Source: Acidobacteriota bacterium
GTDB lineage: Bacteria; Acidobacteriota; Vicinamibacteria; Vicinamibacterales; JAFNAJ01
Assembly: GCA_017860085.1 (NCBI GenBank)
Contig: JAFNAJ010000049.1
Coordinates: 1-11,249 of the forward strand
Length of the DNA stretch: 11,249 bases
Direction: 5' to 3'
In this document: one piece after another, positions 5,548 to 11,249 of the stretch
How the letters are laid out: the number at the start of each line of letters is the position of its first letter
Numbering within the stretch: the first letter of the stretch is position 1
Program-made: the position numbers and the translations under genes
The notes under the pieces: model-generated
The model's database searches: none
What the model saw: the letters and a program-made list of their open reading frames with translations, nothing else
Told to the model about the DNA's origin: nothing

Positions 5548-6114
5548 ATGGCACTCGTGGTTCTCCTGAGAGGAGTCAATGTCGGCGGTCGCAGAACCTT
5601 CCGGCCTACCGAGGTCGCCGAACAACTCGAGCACCTCGATCCCGTCAACATCGGCGCGGCCGGCACGTTCGTGATCCGGCAGCCAGTCACACAAGCGCAA
5701 CTGCGCAGCGAATTCGCACGCAGGCTCCCCTTTGATACTGAGATCATGATCTGCCAGGGCCGGGAGATTGTCAGGCTGATGTCTCAGGATCACTTCGCGG
5801 ACGAGCCCGTACGACCCGACATCGTCCGGTTCGTGAGCGTCCTCTCTCGGCGTCCCCCCTCGGCGCCGGCGACGCCCATGAGTTTCTCCTCGAACGGCAG
5901 GTGGATGCTGAAGATCCTCGCAAGGGAAGACCGATTCGTGTTGGGCCTGTACCGGCGCCACATGAAGGCCATCAGCTATCTCGGCACGCTCGACCGGATC
6001 TTCGGGGTACCGGCCACGACGCGCAACTGGAACACCATCGCCGCCGTCTCCAAGGTGCTGGGTGAGGGAGTGGCCGGGCGAGCAGCATCTGAATCGTTGG
6101 GCCGCCGCGGGTGA
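5548..6114 (+). CDS. DUF1697 family protein
   Basis: 188 residues from the ATG at 5548, preceded by a purine-rich Shine-Dalgarno sequence AGGAGGAGAG (5534-5543). The frame is open back to 5449, but the upstream codons do not resemble the family. The N-terminus MALVVLLRGVNVGGRRTFRP matches the DUF1697 hallmark (LLRGVNVGG...), and the body has NIGAAGTFV, LPFDTEIMICQG and a C-terminal KAISYLGTLDRIFGVPATTRNWNTI, also typical (T-x-R-N-W-x-T). Function in the family is unknown. A TACGAT at 5514-5519 could be a -10 element, but no matching -35 is visible. The C-terminal tail after VLGEG is poorly conserved in character. Confidence 0.88.
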   Translation: MALVVLLRGVNVGGRRTFRPTEVAEQLEHLDPVNIGAAGTFVIRQPVTQAQLRSEFARRLPFDTEIMICQGREIVRLMSQDHFADEPVRPDIVRFVSVLSRRPPSAPATPMSFSSNGRWMLKILAREDRFVLGLYRRHMKAISYLGTLDRIFGVPATTRNWNTIAAVSKVLGEGVAGRAASESLGRRG

Positions 6115-6163
6115 TCCGCAGACGTTCGGTAGCAACCGCGTCCGTACCAAAAGGAGCAGGGCC

Positions 6164-6535
6164 ATGGACCTTGGCGCGTTTTCAATCAGCCTGGCTGTGA
6201 AGGATCTCGAGGCTTCGAGGCGGTTCTACGAGAAGTTCGGCTTCCAGGCCTTCGCCGGGGATGCCTCGCGGAACTGGCTGATCCTGAAGAACGGCGACCA
6301 CGTGATCGGGCTCTTCCAGGGGATGTTCGAGAGGAACATCCTCACCTTCAACCCCGGCTGGGACAGCAACGCCCAGAAGCTCGCCTCGTTCACCGACGTC
6401 CGGGCCCTGCAGCGCCAGTTGAAGGCACAGGGGGTGCAGCTGCAGCAGGAGGCGGACGAGAGCACGACCGGGCCGGCCAGCTTCGTCGCCGTGGACCCGG
6501 ACGGCAATCCGATCCTCGTCGATCAGCACGTGTGA
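6164..6535 (+). CDS. VOC-superfamily (glyoxalase/bleomycin resistance-like) protein
   Basis: 123 residues. AAGGAG at 6151-6156 sits 7 bases before the ATG at 6164, which decides this start over an upstream in-frame ATG at 6062 that overlaps the DUF1697 gene. The beta-alpha-beta-beta-beta pattern of the vicinal oxygen chelate fold is clear: FSISLAVKDLEASRRFYEKFGF at the N-terminus, WLILKNGDHVIGLFQG, then a second half with a helix (DVRALQRQLKAQGV) and ASFVAVDPDGNPILVDQH. The last stretch with DPDGNPI is a family signature. Substrate and metal dependence cannot be read from sequence. It lies 49 bases after the DUF1697 gene and may be co-transcribed with it. Confidence 0.88.
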   Translation: MDLGAFSISLAVKDLEASRRFYEKFGFQAFAGDASRNWLILKNGDHVIGLFQGMFERNILTFNPGWDSNAQKLASFTDVRALQRQLKAQGVQLQQEADESTTGPASFVAVDPDGNPILVDQHV

Positions 6536-6916
6536 GCCGCAAGGCGCCCGTCGGAGCCGTTTTGACAGCCGCCGTTTCGACGCCCCATCATCGTGGCGGC
6601 GGCCATCCGCGCCCGACCTCATCGGGACTTCGCCCTAGCTGGAGTCCTGTGCGAGGCAAAGGGGGCACAGTCCCGGATTGGGCCAGATGTCGCACCCCGA
6701 CACCGCCGCGCTCGGCGCGGCGCTGTCCGGACGTTAGCCGTTCGCGGCGCGAGGAACGGTGGTTGGTTGCCGCGACGATCCTCAACACCGGAGCGCCAGA
6801 TGTCTTCACGATCGCCAGGTCCGCCCACCGGGATTCGATGGCCGTTGGTGCTGTGCGTCGTCATCGCGGCTGCAGCCGAGACGCCGCGCAAGGGGGAGGG
6901 CGCAGCGGGGGCCCGT
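6536..6916. other. Intergenic stretch of 381 bases without a convincing gene
   Basis: The reading frame of the following methyltransferase is open through most of this stretch, but the translation (rich in R, P, A and G) does not look like protein. It holds the attC-like structure described at 6681-6739 and an imperfect GCCGCC (6568-6573) / GGCGGC (6595-6600) inverted repeat. No clear promoter was seen. Confidence 0.5.
6681..6739 (+). other. Weak attC-like structure
   Basis: ACGTTAGCC at 6731-6739 resembles an integron R' core site. Before it, CGCCGCGC (6704-6711) pairs with GCGCGGCG (6715-6722) around a TCG loop. The stem continues with GACA (6699-6702) against TGTC (6724-6727) after a C-C mismatch, then CC against GG with one bulged C (6728). 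The left R'' box should read close to GGCTAAC, but only GGCCAGA is found at 6681-6687. The layout is right and the outer box is poor, so this is either a decayed attC site or an ordinary GC-rich hairpin. Confidence 0.3.
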
Positions 6917-7714
6917 ATGCAGCCGTCGGTGTTCGATGAGAGCGCCGCCTACGAACGGTTCATGGGGCGGTGGAGTCGCCAACTGGCCCCACTCCTGGTG
7001 GAGTTCGCGGGAATCGGCGAGGGGGATGCCGTGCTCGACGTCGGGTCGGGCACCGGGGCGCTCACCCGGGCGATCGTCGAGGCCGTGCCGTCCGCGCGGG
7101 TGGTCGGCGTCGACCCGGCGGCCGCGTACGTCGCCTACGCGCAGGCGCACGTGCCCGACGGACGTGCTCGCTTCCTCGTCGGAGACGCCCAGCAGCTCGA
7201 CCTGGCGGACGCCACGTTCGACCGTGTGGCCTCCCTCCTCGTCATGAACTTCATCCCCGATCCCTCGAAAGCGCTCCGCGAAATGATTCGAGTGACCCGC
7301 CCGGATGGTGTCATCGCGGCAGCCGTCTGGGACTACGGCGAAGGGATGCAGATGCTCCGCCTGTTCTGGGATGAGGCGGTCGCTCGCGATCCTGCGATCG
7401 CCGCACGCGACGAGCGAAACATGCCGCTCTGTAAGCCTGGGGAGCTGGCGGCGATGTGGCGCCGGCACGGCCTGGCGCTGGTCGACGAACGGCCGCTCTC
7501 AATCGTGATGTCGTTCACGTCGTTCGACGACTACTGGGCGCCCTTCCTCGGCGGCCAGGGGCCGGCGGGCGCGTACGTGGCGGGGCTGAACGAGACGGAG
7601 CGCGCGGCGCTCCGTCTGCGATTACGACGGCGGCTGGTCGGTGACGGCGAGGACCGGCCGATCAGCCTCCAGGCTCGCGCTTGGGCGGTCAGGGGCGTCG
7701 TCCCGCCACGCTGA
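6917..7714 (+). CDS. Class I SAM-dependent methyltransferase
   Basis: 265 residues from the ATG at 6917, a normal length. MQPSVFDESAAYERFMGRWS is the usual lead-in of this methyltransferase group. Motif I is VLDVGSGTG (residues 39-47), the strand-2 acidic residue is D66 in VVGVDP, and FLVGDAQQLDLADATFDRV and the post-motif strand RPDGVIAAAVWDY follow. A C-terminal region with SFTSFDDYWAPFLGGQGPAGAYV is typical for relatives annotated as UbiE/COQ5- or Methyltransf_11-like proteins. The acceptor is unknown. GGGGGAGGG at 6893-6901 is a distant ribosome binding site. An in-frame ATG at 6800 would add a hydrophobic N-terminus, which I consider less likely. A second, broken methyltransferase of the same superfamily lies upstream at 4283. 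Confidence 0.9.
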   Translation: MQPSVFDESAAYERFMGRWSRQLAPLLVEFAGIGEGDAVLDVGSGTGALTRAIVEAVPSARVVGVDPAAAYVAYAQAHVPDGRARFLVGDAQQLDLADATFDRVASLLVMNFIPDPSKALREMIRVTRPDGVIAAAVWDYGEGMQMLRLFWDEAVARDPAIAARDERNMPLCKPGELAAMWRRHGLALVDERPLSIVMSFTSFDDYWAPFLGGQGPAGAYVAGLNETERAALRLRLRRRLVGDGEDRPISLQARAWAVRGVVPPR

Positions 7715-7832
7715 CAGGGACGAACGGCTTCGGTGGGCATGCTCCGAGCGACCGGGTGGGCCGCGCGCGAGTGTTCCGCGCCAGTGGAGGGGCATCGCGA
7801 CGATCAGGTGTCTACCATGAGGAGAAGCAAGG

Positions 7833-8222
7833 ATGGCTGACAACTCCGAGACGATTCGTGACCTGTACAACGCCTTCGCTCGCGGGGATATCCCGGCCGT
7901 CCTCTCGGCACTGGACGCGCACGTGACCTGGACCGAGGCCGAGGGATTCCCGTACGGGGGCACCTACTCCGGTCCAGACGCCGTGCTCCAGAACGTGTTC
8001 CTGAAGCTGGGGACGGAGTGGGAGGGGTTCGCCGCGGTTCCCAACGAGTTCATCGCTGCCGGTGACGCGGTGGTGGCTCTTGGCGAGTACAGCGGCACCT
8101 ACAAGGCGACCGGCACGCGATTCTCGGCTCCCTTCGCCCACGTCTGGAAGCTGCGCGGCGACCGGGTCGTGGCGTTTCGGCAGTACACGGACACCGCGCT
8201 CGTGCAGAAGGCTCTGAGGTAG
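7833..8222 (+). CDS. SnoaL-like / NTF2-fold protein
   Basis: 129 residues. GGAG (7821-7824) and AAGG just before the ATG at 7833 support the start. The opening SETIRDLYNAFARGDIPAVLSALDAHVTW, followed by GTYSGPDAVLQNVF and the closing AHVWKLRGDRVVAFRQYTDTALVQKAL, is the standard SnoaL-like polyketide cyclase / ketosteroid-isomerase-related pattern: helix, helix, then a curved sheet ending in a D-(R)-V-x-x-(F/Y)-x-x-Y strand. Proteins of this group bind small hydrophobic substrates or act as scaffolds; the specific substrate cannot be deduced. It follows the methyltransferase by 118 bases. Confidence 0.88.
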   Translation: MADNSETIRDLYNAFARGDIPAVLSALDAHVTWTEAEGFPYGGTYSGPDAVLQNVFLKLGTEWEGFAAVPNEFIAAGDAVVALGEYSGTYKATGTRFSAPFAHVWKLRGDRVVAFRQYTDTALVQKALR

Positions 8223-8327
8223 AGACCCCGCGACCGGCGGCACGGCAAGCCTGCTCGCTCTGCTTCTCGAAGCCGGAACCGTTCGGGTCGTGGGCGCCAG
8301 CGTTCGAGGGTCCACCACTGACACATC

Positions 8328-8356
8328 AGGAGGTTCACGTGGCGACTTCGGCGTGA
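8328..8356 (+). other. Orphan ribosome binding site with a five-codon reading frame
   Basis: AGGAGGTTCAC at 8328-8338 is followed directly by GTG-GCG-ACT-TCG-GCG-TGA. The same 11 bases precede the DUF1428 start (5077-5087, then ATG). It looks like a genuine translation start with almost no gene behind it: either a tiny leader peptide before the pyrimidine operon or the remains of a deleted gene. Confidence 0.3.
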
Positions 8357-8380
8357 CGATGGCAACGGACGTGGCATACT
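8353..8380 (+). promoter_or_regulatory. Candidate promoter of the pyrimidine-degradation genes
   Basis: GTGACG (8353-8358) and CATACT (8375-8380) each match four of six consensus bases and are 16 bases apart, with an upstream TG that could act as an extended -10. The predicted start would be near 8387, about 25 bases before the ATG at 8411, leaving room for the AAGGAGG at 8398-8404. Confidence 0.4.
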
Positions 8381-8388
8381 GGTGCCAC
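8371..8388. promoter_or_regulatory. Inverted repeat GTGGCA-N6-TGCCAC, candidate operator
   Basis: Perfect 6-bp arms with a 6-base spacer (TACTGG) overlap the candidate -10 element and predicted transcription start of the pyrimidine operon. A dimeric repressor bound here would block transcription. No regulator gene is in the window, so the protein is unknown. Confidence 0.45.
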
Positions 8389-8410
8389 CTGTGTACCAAG
8401 GAGGCTGCGA

Positions 8411-9280
8411 ATGGCGCGCAAGGTGAGGTGCGGGCTCATCCAGGCGGCAAACGTTCTCGGGCCCGAGGCCGGCCTGCCGGCGATCAAGAAGGCGATGATC
8501 GACAAGCACGTCAGCCTCATCGGCGAGGCGGCGCGCAAGAAGGTGAAGATCCTCTGCCTCCAAGAGCTCTTCTACGGTCCGTACTTCTGCGCGGAGCAGG
8601 AGACGCGCTGGTATCACCTCACCGAGCGCGTGCCCAACGGACCGACGGTGGCGCTCATCCAGAAGCTCGCGAAGAAGCACGGCATGGTCATCGTGGCGCC
8701 GATCTACGAGGAAGAGCAGGCCGGCGTCTACTACAACACGGCGGCGGTCATCGACGCCGACGGTCGATACCTCGGCAAGTACCGGAAGACGCACATCCCG
8801 CACTGCAAGCCGGGCTTCTGGGAGAAGTTCTACTTCCGCCCTGGCAATCTCGGCTATCCGGTCTTCGAGACGGCGTTTGCGAGGGTTGGCGTCTACATCT
8901 GCTACGACCGCCACTTCCCGGAGGGGGCCAGAGCCCTCGGGCTCAACGGGGCGGAGATCGTCTTCAACCCGTCGGCGACGACGGCAGGCCTCTCCGAGTA
9001 CCTCTGGAAGCTCGAGCAGCCTGCCCACGCCGTGGCCAACGCGTACTTCGTGGGTGCCGTCAACCGCGTGGGCGTCGAGGCCCCGTGGAAGATCGGTGAG
9101 TTCTACGGGACGAGCTACTTCTGCGACCCGCGCGGACAGGTGCTGGCAGAGGCCCCGCGCGACAAGGACGCCGTGGTCGTGGCCGACCTCGACCTCGACG
9201 TAATCGAGGAGGTTCGCAACGTCTGGCAGTTCTTCCGCGATCGGCGCCCCGACGCCTACGGCGCGCTGGTCGCACCCTGA
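8411..9280 (+). CDS. pydC: Nitrilase-superfamily beta-ureidopropionase (N-carbamoyl-beta-alanine amidohydrolase)
   Basis: 289 residues, with AAGGAGG at 8398-8404 before the ATG. It is a nitrilase-superfamily amidohydrolase with an intact Glu-Lys-Cys triad: E52 in CLQELFYGPYF, K126 in LGKYRKTHIPH and C164 in VYICYDRHFPEGAR. The long stretch HCKPGFWEKFYFRPGN and the QELFYGPYFCAEQ signature are those of beta-ureidopropionases, which hydrolyse N-carbamoyl-beta-alanine (or the 2-methyl form) to the beta-amino acid, CO2 and ammonia. This is the third step of reductive pyrimidine breakdown in the cytoplasm. Genes for the first two steps follow directly, which strongly supports this substrate over other nitrilase or D-carbamoylase roles. 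The gene symbol follows the Pyd nomenclature and is functional rather than orthology-proven. Confidence 0.9.
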   Translation: MARKVRCGLIQAANVLGPEAGLPAIKKAMIDKHVSLIGEAARKKVKILCLQELFYGPYFCAEQETRWYHLTERVPNGPTVALIQKLAKKHGMVIVAPIYEEEQAGVYYNTAAVIDADGRYLGKYRKTHIPHCKPGFWEKFYFRPGNLGYPVFETAFARVGVYICYDRHFPEGARALGLNGAEIVFNPSATTAGLSEYLWKLEQPAHAVANAYFVGAVNRVGVEAPWKIGEFYGTSYFCDPRGQVLAEAPRDKDAVVVADLDLDVIEEVRNVWQFFRDRRPDAYGALVAP

Positions 9281-9342
9281 CGGCGAAGATCTGCTATCCT
9301 GCGCGCCTGTTCGCGCCGAAGAAGAGGGGGCTGGAACAGCCT

Positions 9343-10482
9343 ATGGGCATCGATGTCTCGGTGTCGTTCACGGGGATCCGCTTCGAGAATCCCTTCCTGC
9401 TGGCGTCGGCCCCGCCGACCGAGTCCGAGAGCAACATCCTGCACGCGTTCGAGGCAGGGTGGGGTGGGGTGGTCACCAAGACGATCGGGATGCACCCGGT
9501 CGTCAACGTGGCCGGCCCGAAGACGAAATTCCTCAGGTACTCCCCGGAGATCAATCGCCTGTCGATGAACAAGGGACGCGACGGGGTGCTCCACTCGTCG
9601 TGGAACTGGGAGCTCATCTCCGACAAGCCGCTCGACTGGTGGGTGCCACGCCTCGAGCGCATCAAGCAGGCATTCCCGACCCGCGTCCTGATCGCATCGA
9701 TCATGGCCGGCTCCGGGAACGACCGCGAGCTGGACCACTGGCGGACGCTGGCCACCGCCTGCCAGGCCGCCGGCGTCGATGGCCTGGAGCTCAACCTCTC
9801 GTGCCCCCACATGGACCGGCCCGACATGGGGTCGAACATCGGCAAGGACCGCGAGTTGTGCTCGTTCGTGACGCAGGTGGTCAAGCAGGTGGCGCGGGTG
9901 CCGGTCTGGGCGAAGCTCACCCCGGCCACGAGCGACATCGCCGTCGAGGCCGGCGCGGTGTTCCGCGGGGGAGCCGACGCGGTCTCGTCGTCGAACACGT
10001 TCCCATCGCTGCCGCTCATCGACCCCGACACGCTCGAGTTCGAGATCAACGTGGACGGCTTCGTATCGAGCGGAGGTCTCGGTGGACCGGCGATTCTCCC
10101 GCTGTCACTCGCCAAGATGGCCGACATGACCCGGGCGTTTCCCGACAAGGCGTTTTCGGGCATCGGCGGCATCTCGGAGTTCAGCCACGCGCTCAACTAC
10201 TTCCTGCTCGGCTGCGGCACCGTGCAGGTTGCCACGGCGGCCATGCTCGACCGCGCCGTCGGCCCGAACGTGATCAAGCGCCTGCTGGCCGGCTACCAGG
10301 CGTTCTTCGAACGCCACGCCGACCGCGGCTGGACATCCCTCGAGGATTTCCGCGGGCTCTTGCGGAATCGGGTCGTGGCGCAGTCGAAGATCCGTCGGCC
10401 CGACCGCGCGGACTACCAGGGCGGGTACGAGCCCGAGGAGGGCTACGCCGCCCCCGACCCGGCTCCGGGCCGGGGTCACTGA
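9343..10482 (+). CDS. preA: PreA-type dihydropyrimidine dehydrogenase flavoprotein without the ferredoxin tail
   Basis: 379 residues. An FMN TIM barrel of the dihydroorotate/dihydropyrimidine dehydrogenase family: FTGIRFENPFLLASAPPTES at the start, GWGGVVTKTIG, LELNLSCPH (149-156), VWAKLTP (K191), a phosphate-binding GIGGI (273-277) and GCGTVQVATA (290-299). It would reduce uracil or thymine to the dihydro form. E. coli PreA and mammalian DPD carry a C-terminal two-cluster Fe-S domain. Here the chain ends about 30 residues after the barrel with a proline-, glycine- and acid-rich tail that has no cysteine. The position matching the catalytic cysteine of mammalian DPD appears to be I166 (MGSNIGKD). 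The gene starts 62 bases after pydC; a TG-C-TATCCT at 9292-9300 could be an internal extended -10. AGAGGGGG before the ATG is a distant ribosome binding site. Confidence 0.85.
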   Translation: MGIDVSVSFTGIRFENPFLLASAPPTESESNILHAFEAGWGGVVTKTIGMHPVVNVAGPKTKFLRYSPEINRLSMNKGRDGVLHSSWNWELISDKPLDWWVPRLERIKQAFPTRVLIASIMAGSGNDRELDHWRTLATACQAAGVDGLELNLSCPHMDRPDMGSNIGKDRELCSFVTQVVKQVARVPVWAKLTPATSDIAVEAGAVFRGGADAVSSSNTFPSLPLIDPDTLEFEINVDGFVSSGGLGGPAILPLSLAKMADMTRAFPDKAFSGIGGISEFSHALNYFLLGCGTVQVATAAMLDRAVGPNVIKRLLAGYQAFFERHADRGWTSLEDFRGLLRNRVVAQSKIRRPDRADYQGGYEPEEGYAAPDPAPGRGH

Positions 10483-10508
10483 CGAACCCGCCCCCTTGCG
10501 AGCAACCC

Positions 10509-11249
10509 ATGGCGACGACACTGGTCAAGAACGGGACGATCATCACCGCCTCGGACCGCTACGAGGCCGACATCTACATCGACAAGGGCACCATCAGCCT
10601 CATCGGGCGAGGTCTGCCGATGCCGGCCGACACGGTGGTCGATGCCAGCGGGAAGCTCGTGTTGCCCGGCGGCATCGACGTGCACACGCACCTCGACATG
10701 CCGTTCGGCGGCACGCAGTCGGCCGACGACTTCGAGACCGGCACCATCGCCGCCGCGCACGGCGGGACCACGACGCTCATCGACTTCGCGATCCAGGACT
10801 TCGGCAAGGGGCTGTACCCCGCCTACGAGGCGTGGATGGGACGCGCCGAGGGCAAGGCAGCCATCGACTACGCCTTCCACATGATCGTGCGCGAGCTCAC
10901 GGACCAGGTGTCCAGCGACATGGACGCGATGGTGCGCCAGGAAGGCATCACGTCCTTCAAGCTCTTCATGGCGTACCCGGGCGTCTTCATGGTGGACGAT
11001 GCGACGATCTTCAGGGCCTTGCTGCGGACGCGCGACAACGGCGGCCTCGTCTGCATGCATGCCGAGAACGGCGGTGTCATCGACACGCTGGTGAAGGAGG
11101 CGCTGCGCAAGGGCCAGACGGCGCCGAAGTACCACGCACTGACCCGGCCGACGCGGGCGGAGGGCGAGGCCACGGCACGCGCCATCGCGCTCGCCGAGAT
11201 GGCTGGCGTGCCGATCTACATCGTCCACCTGTCGTGTTCCGACGCCCTC
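10509..11249 (+). CDS. pydB: Dihydropyrimidinase / D-hydantoinase (C-terminus beyond window)
   Basis: The frame opens at the ATG at 10509, 26 bases after preA, and is still open after 247 codons at the window end; the family is usually about 460-490 residues. It is a binuclear metal amidohydrolase: GGIDVHTHLDMPFGG supplies the H59-x-H61 pair, TSFKLFMAY the carboxylated lysine K151, CMHAENG H184 and YIVHLSC H240. These are dihydropyrimidinase/hydantoinase signatures. The HAENG motif and the position beside preA and pydC favour ring opening of dihydrouracil and dihydrothymine to N-carbamoyl-beta-amino acids over allantoinase or dihydroorotase activity. No Shine-Dalgarno sequence is obvious; translation may depend on the upstream gene. 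The remaining metal-binding aspartate would lie in the missing half. Confidence 0.92.
   Translation, partial: MATTLVKNGTIITASDRYEADIYIDKGTISLIGRGLPMPADTVVDASGKLVLPGGIDVHTHLDMPFGGTQSADDFETGTIAAAHGGTTTLIDFAIQDFGKGLYPAYEAWMGRAEGKAAIDYAFHMIVRELTDQVSSDMDAMVRQEGITSFKLFMAYPGVFMVDDATIFRALLRTRDNGGLVCMHAENGGVIDTLVKEALRKGQTAPKYHALTRPTRAEGEATARAIALAEMAGVPIYIVHLSCSDAL

Noticed and set aside
6800..6916. In-frame ATG giving the second methyltransferase a signal-peptide-like N-terminus
   Set aside because: The family sequence starts at MQPSVFDESAAYERFMGRW, an exported methyltransferase of this type is unlikely, and no ribosome binding site supports 6800.
8372..8386. sigma54 promoter (TGGCA ... TGC) before pydC, attractive for a nitrogen-release pathway
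   Set aside because: The GG to GC distance is 11 rather than 12 bases and the second element lacks the usual TTGC; a one-base spacing change normally abolishes sigma54 recognition.

Overview
The window is GC-rich bacterial DNA, with G or C at most third codon positions and strong AAGGAGG-type ribosome binding sites. The gene content, the DnaE2 type and the short palindromes centred on CTTCAG suggest a soil or sediment bacterium, plausibly Acidobacteriota (Vicinamibacteria-like). That placement is inference from gene style; no rRNA or other marker is present.

Layout. (1) Bases 1-77, minus strand: the first 25 codons of a VapB-type antitoxin, with a short inverted repeat directly in front of its start. 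(2) 253-3870, plus: a complete error-prone DNA polymerase DnaE2 (ImuC), with a good sigma70-like promoter at 149-177. The polymerase is unusually long (1205 residues) because at least four blocks of repeat-like DNA sit in frame within it. These include four copies of two related palindromes, a tandem 18-bp repeat and a CxxC...CxxC zinc-ribbon-like segment bracketed by identical palindromes. (3) 3994-8222: a strip of small accessory genes, all on the plus strand. They encode a 60-residue two-helix membrane protein, a frameshifted and truncated methyltransferase, a DUF1428 protein, a DUF1697 protein, a glyoxalase/VOC protein, a second methyltransferase and a SnoaL-like protein. A well-formed integron attC-like site overlaps the stop of the membrane protein gene and a weaker candidate lies before the second methyltransferase, so at least part of this strip may derive from mobile gene cassettes. 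(4) 8411-11249: three consecutive genes of reductive pyrimidine degradation. They are a nitrilase-type beta-ureidopropionase, a PreA-type dihydropyrimidine dehydrogenase flavoprotein and a dihydropyrimidinase/hydantoinase cut by the window end. A 6-bp-arm inverted repeat overlaps the candidate promoter in front of them.

How the genes work together: the last block is a coherent pathway (uracil/thymine to dihydropyrimidine to N-carbamoyl-beta-amino acid to beta-amino acid, ammonia and CO2), although the PreT electron-input subunit is not visible. DnaE2 normally works with ImuA and ImuB in damage-induced mutagenesis, but neither is adjacent here. The middle strip has no common pathway and reads as accessory cargo.
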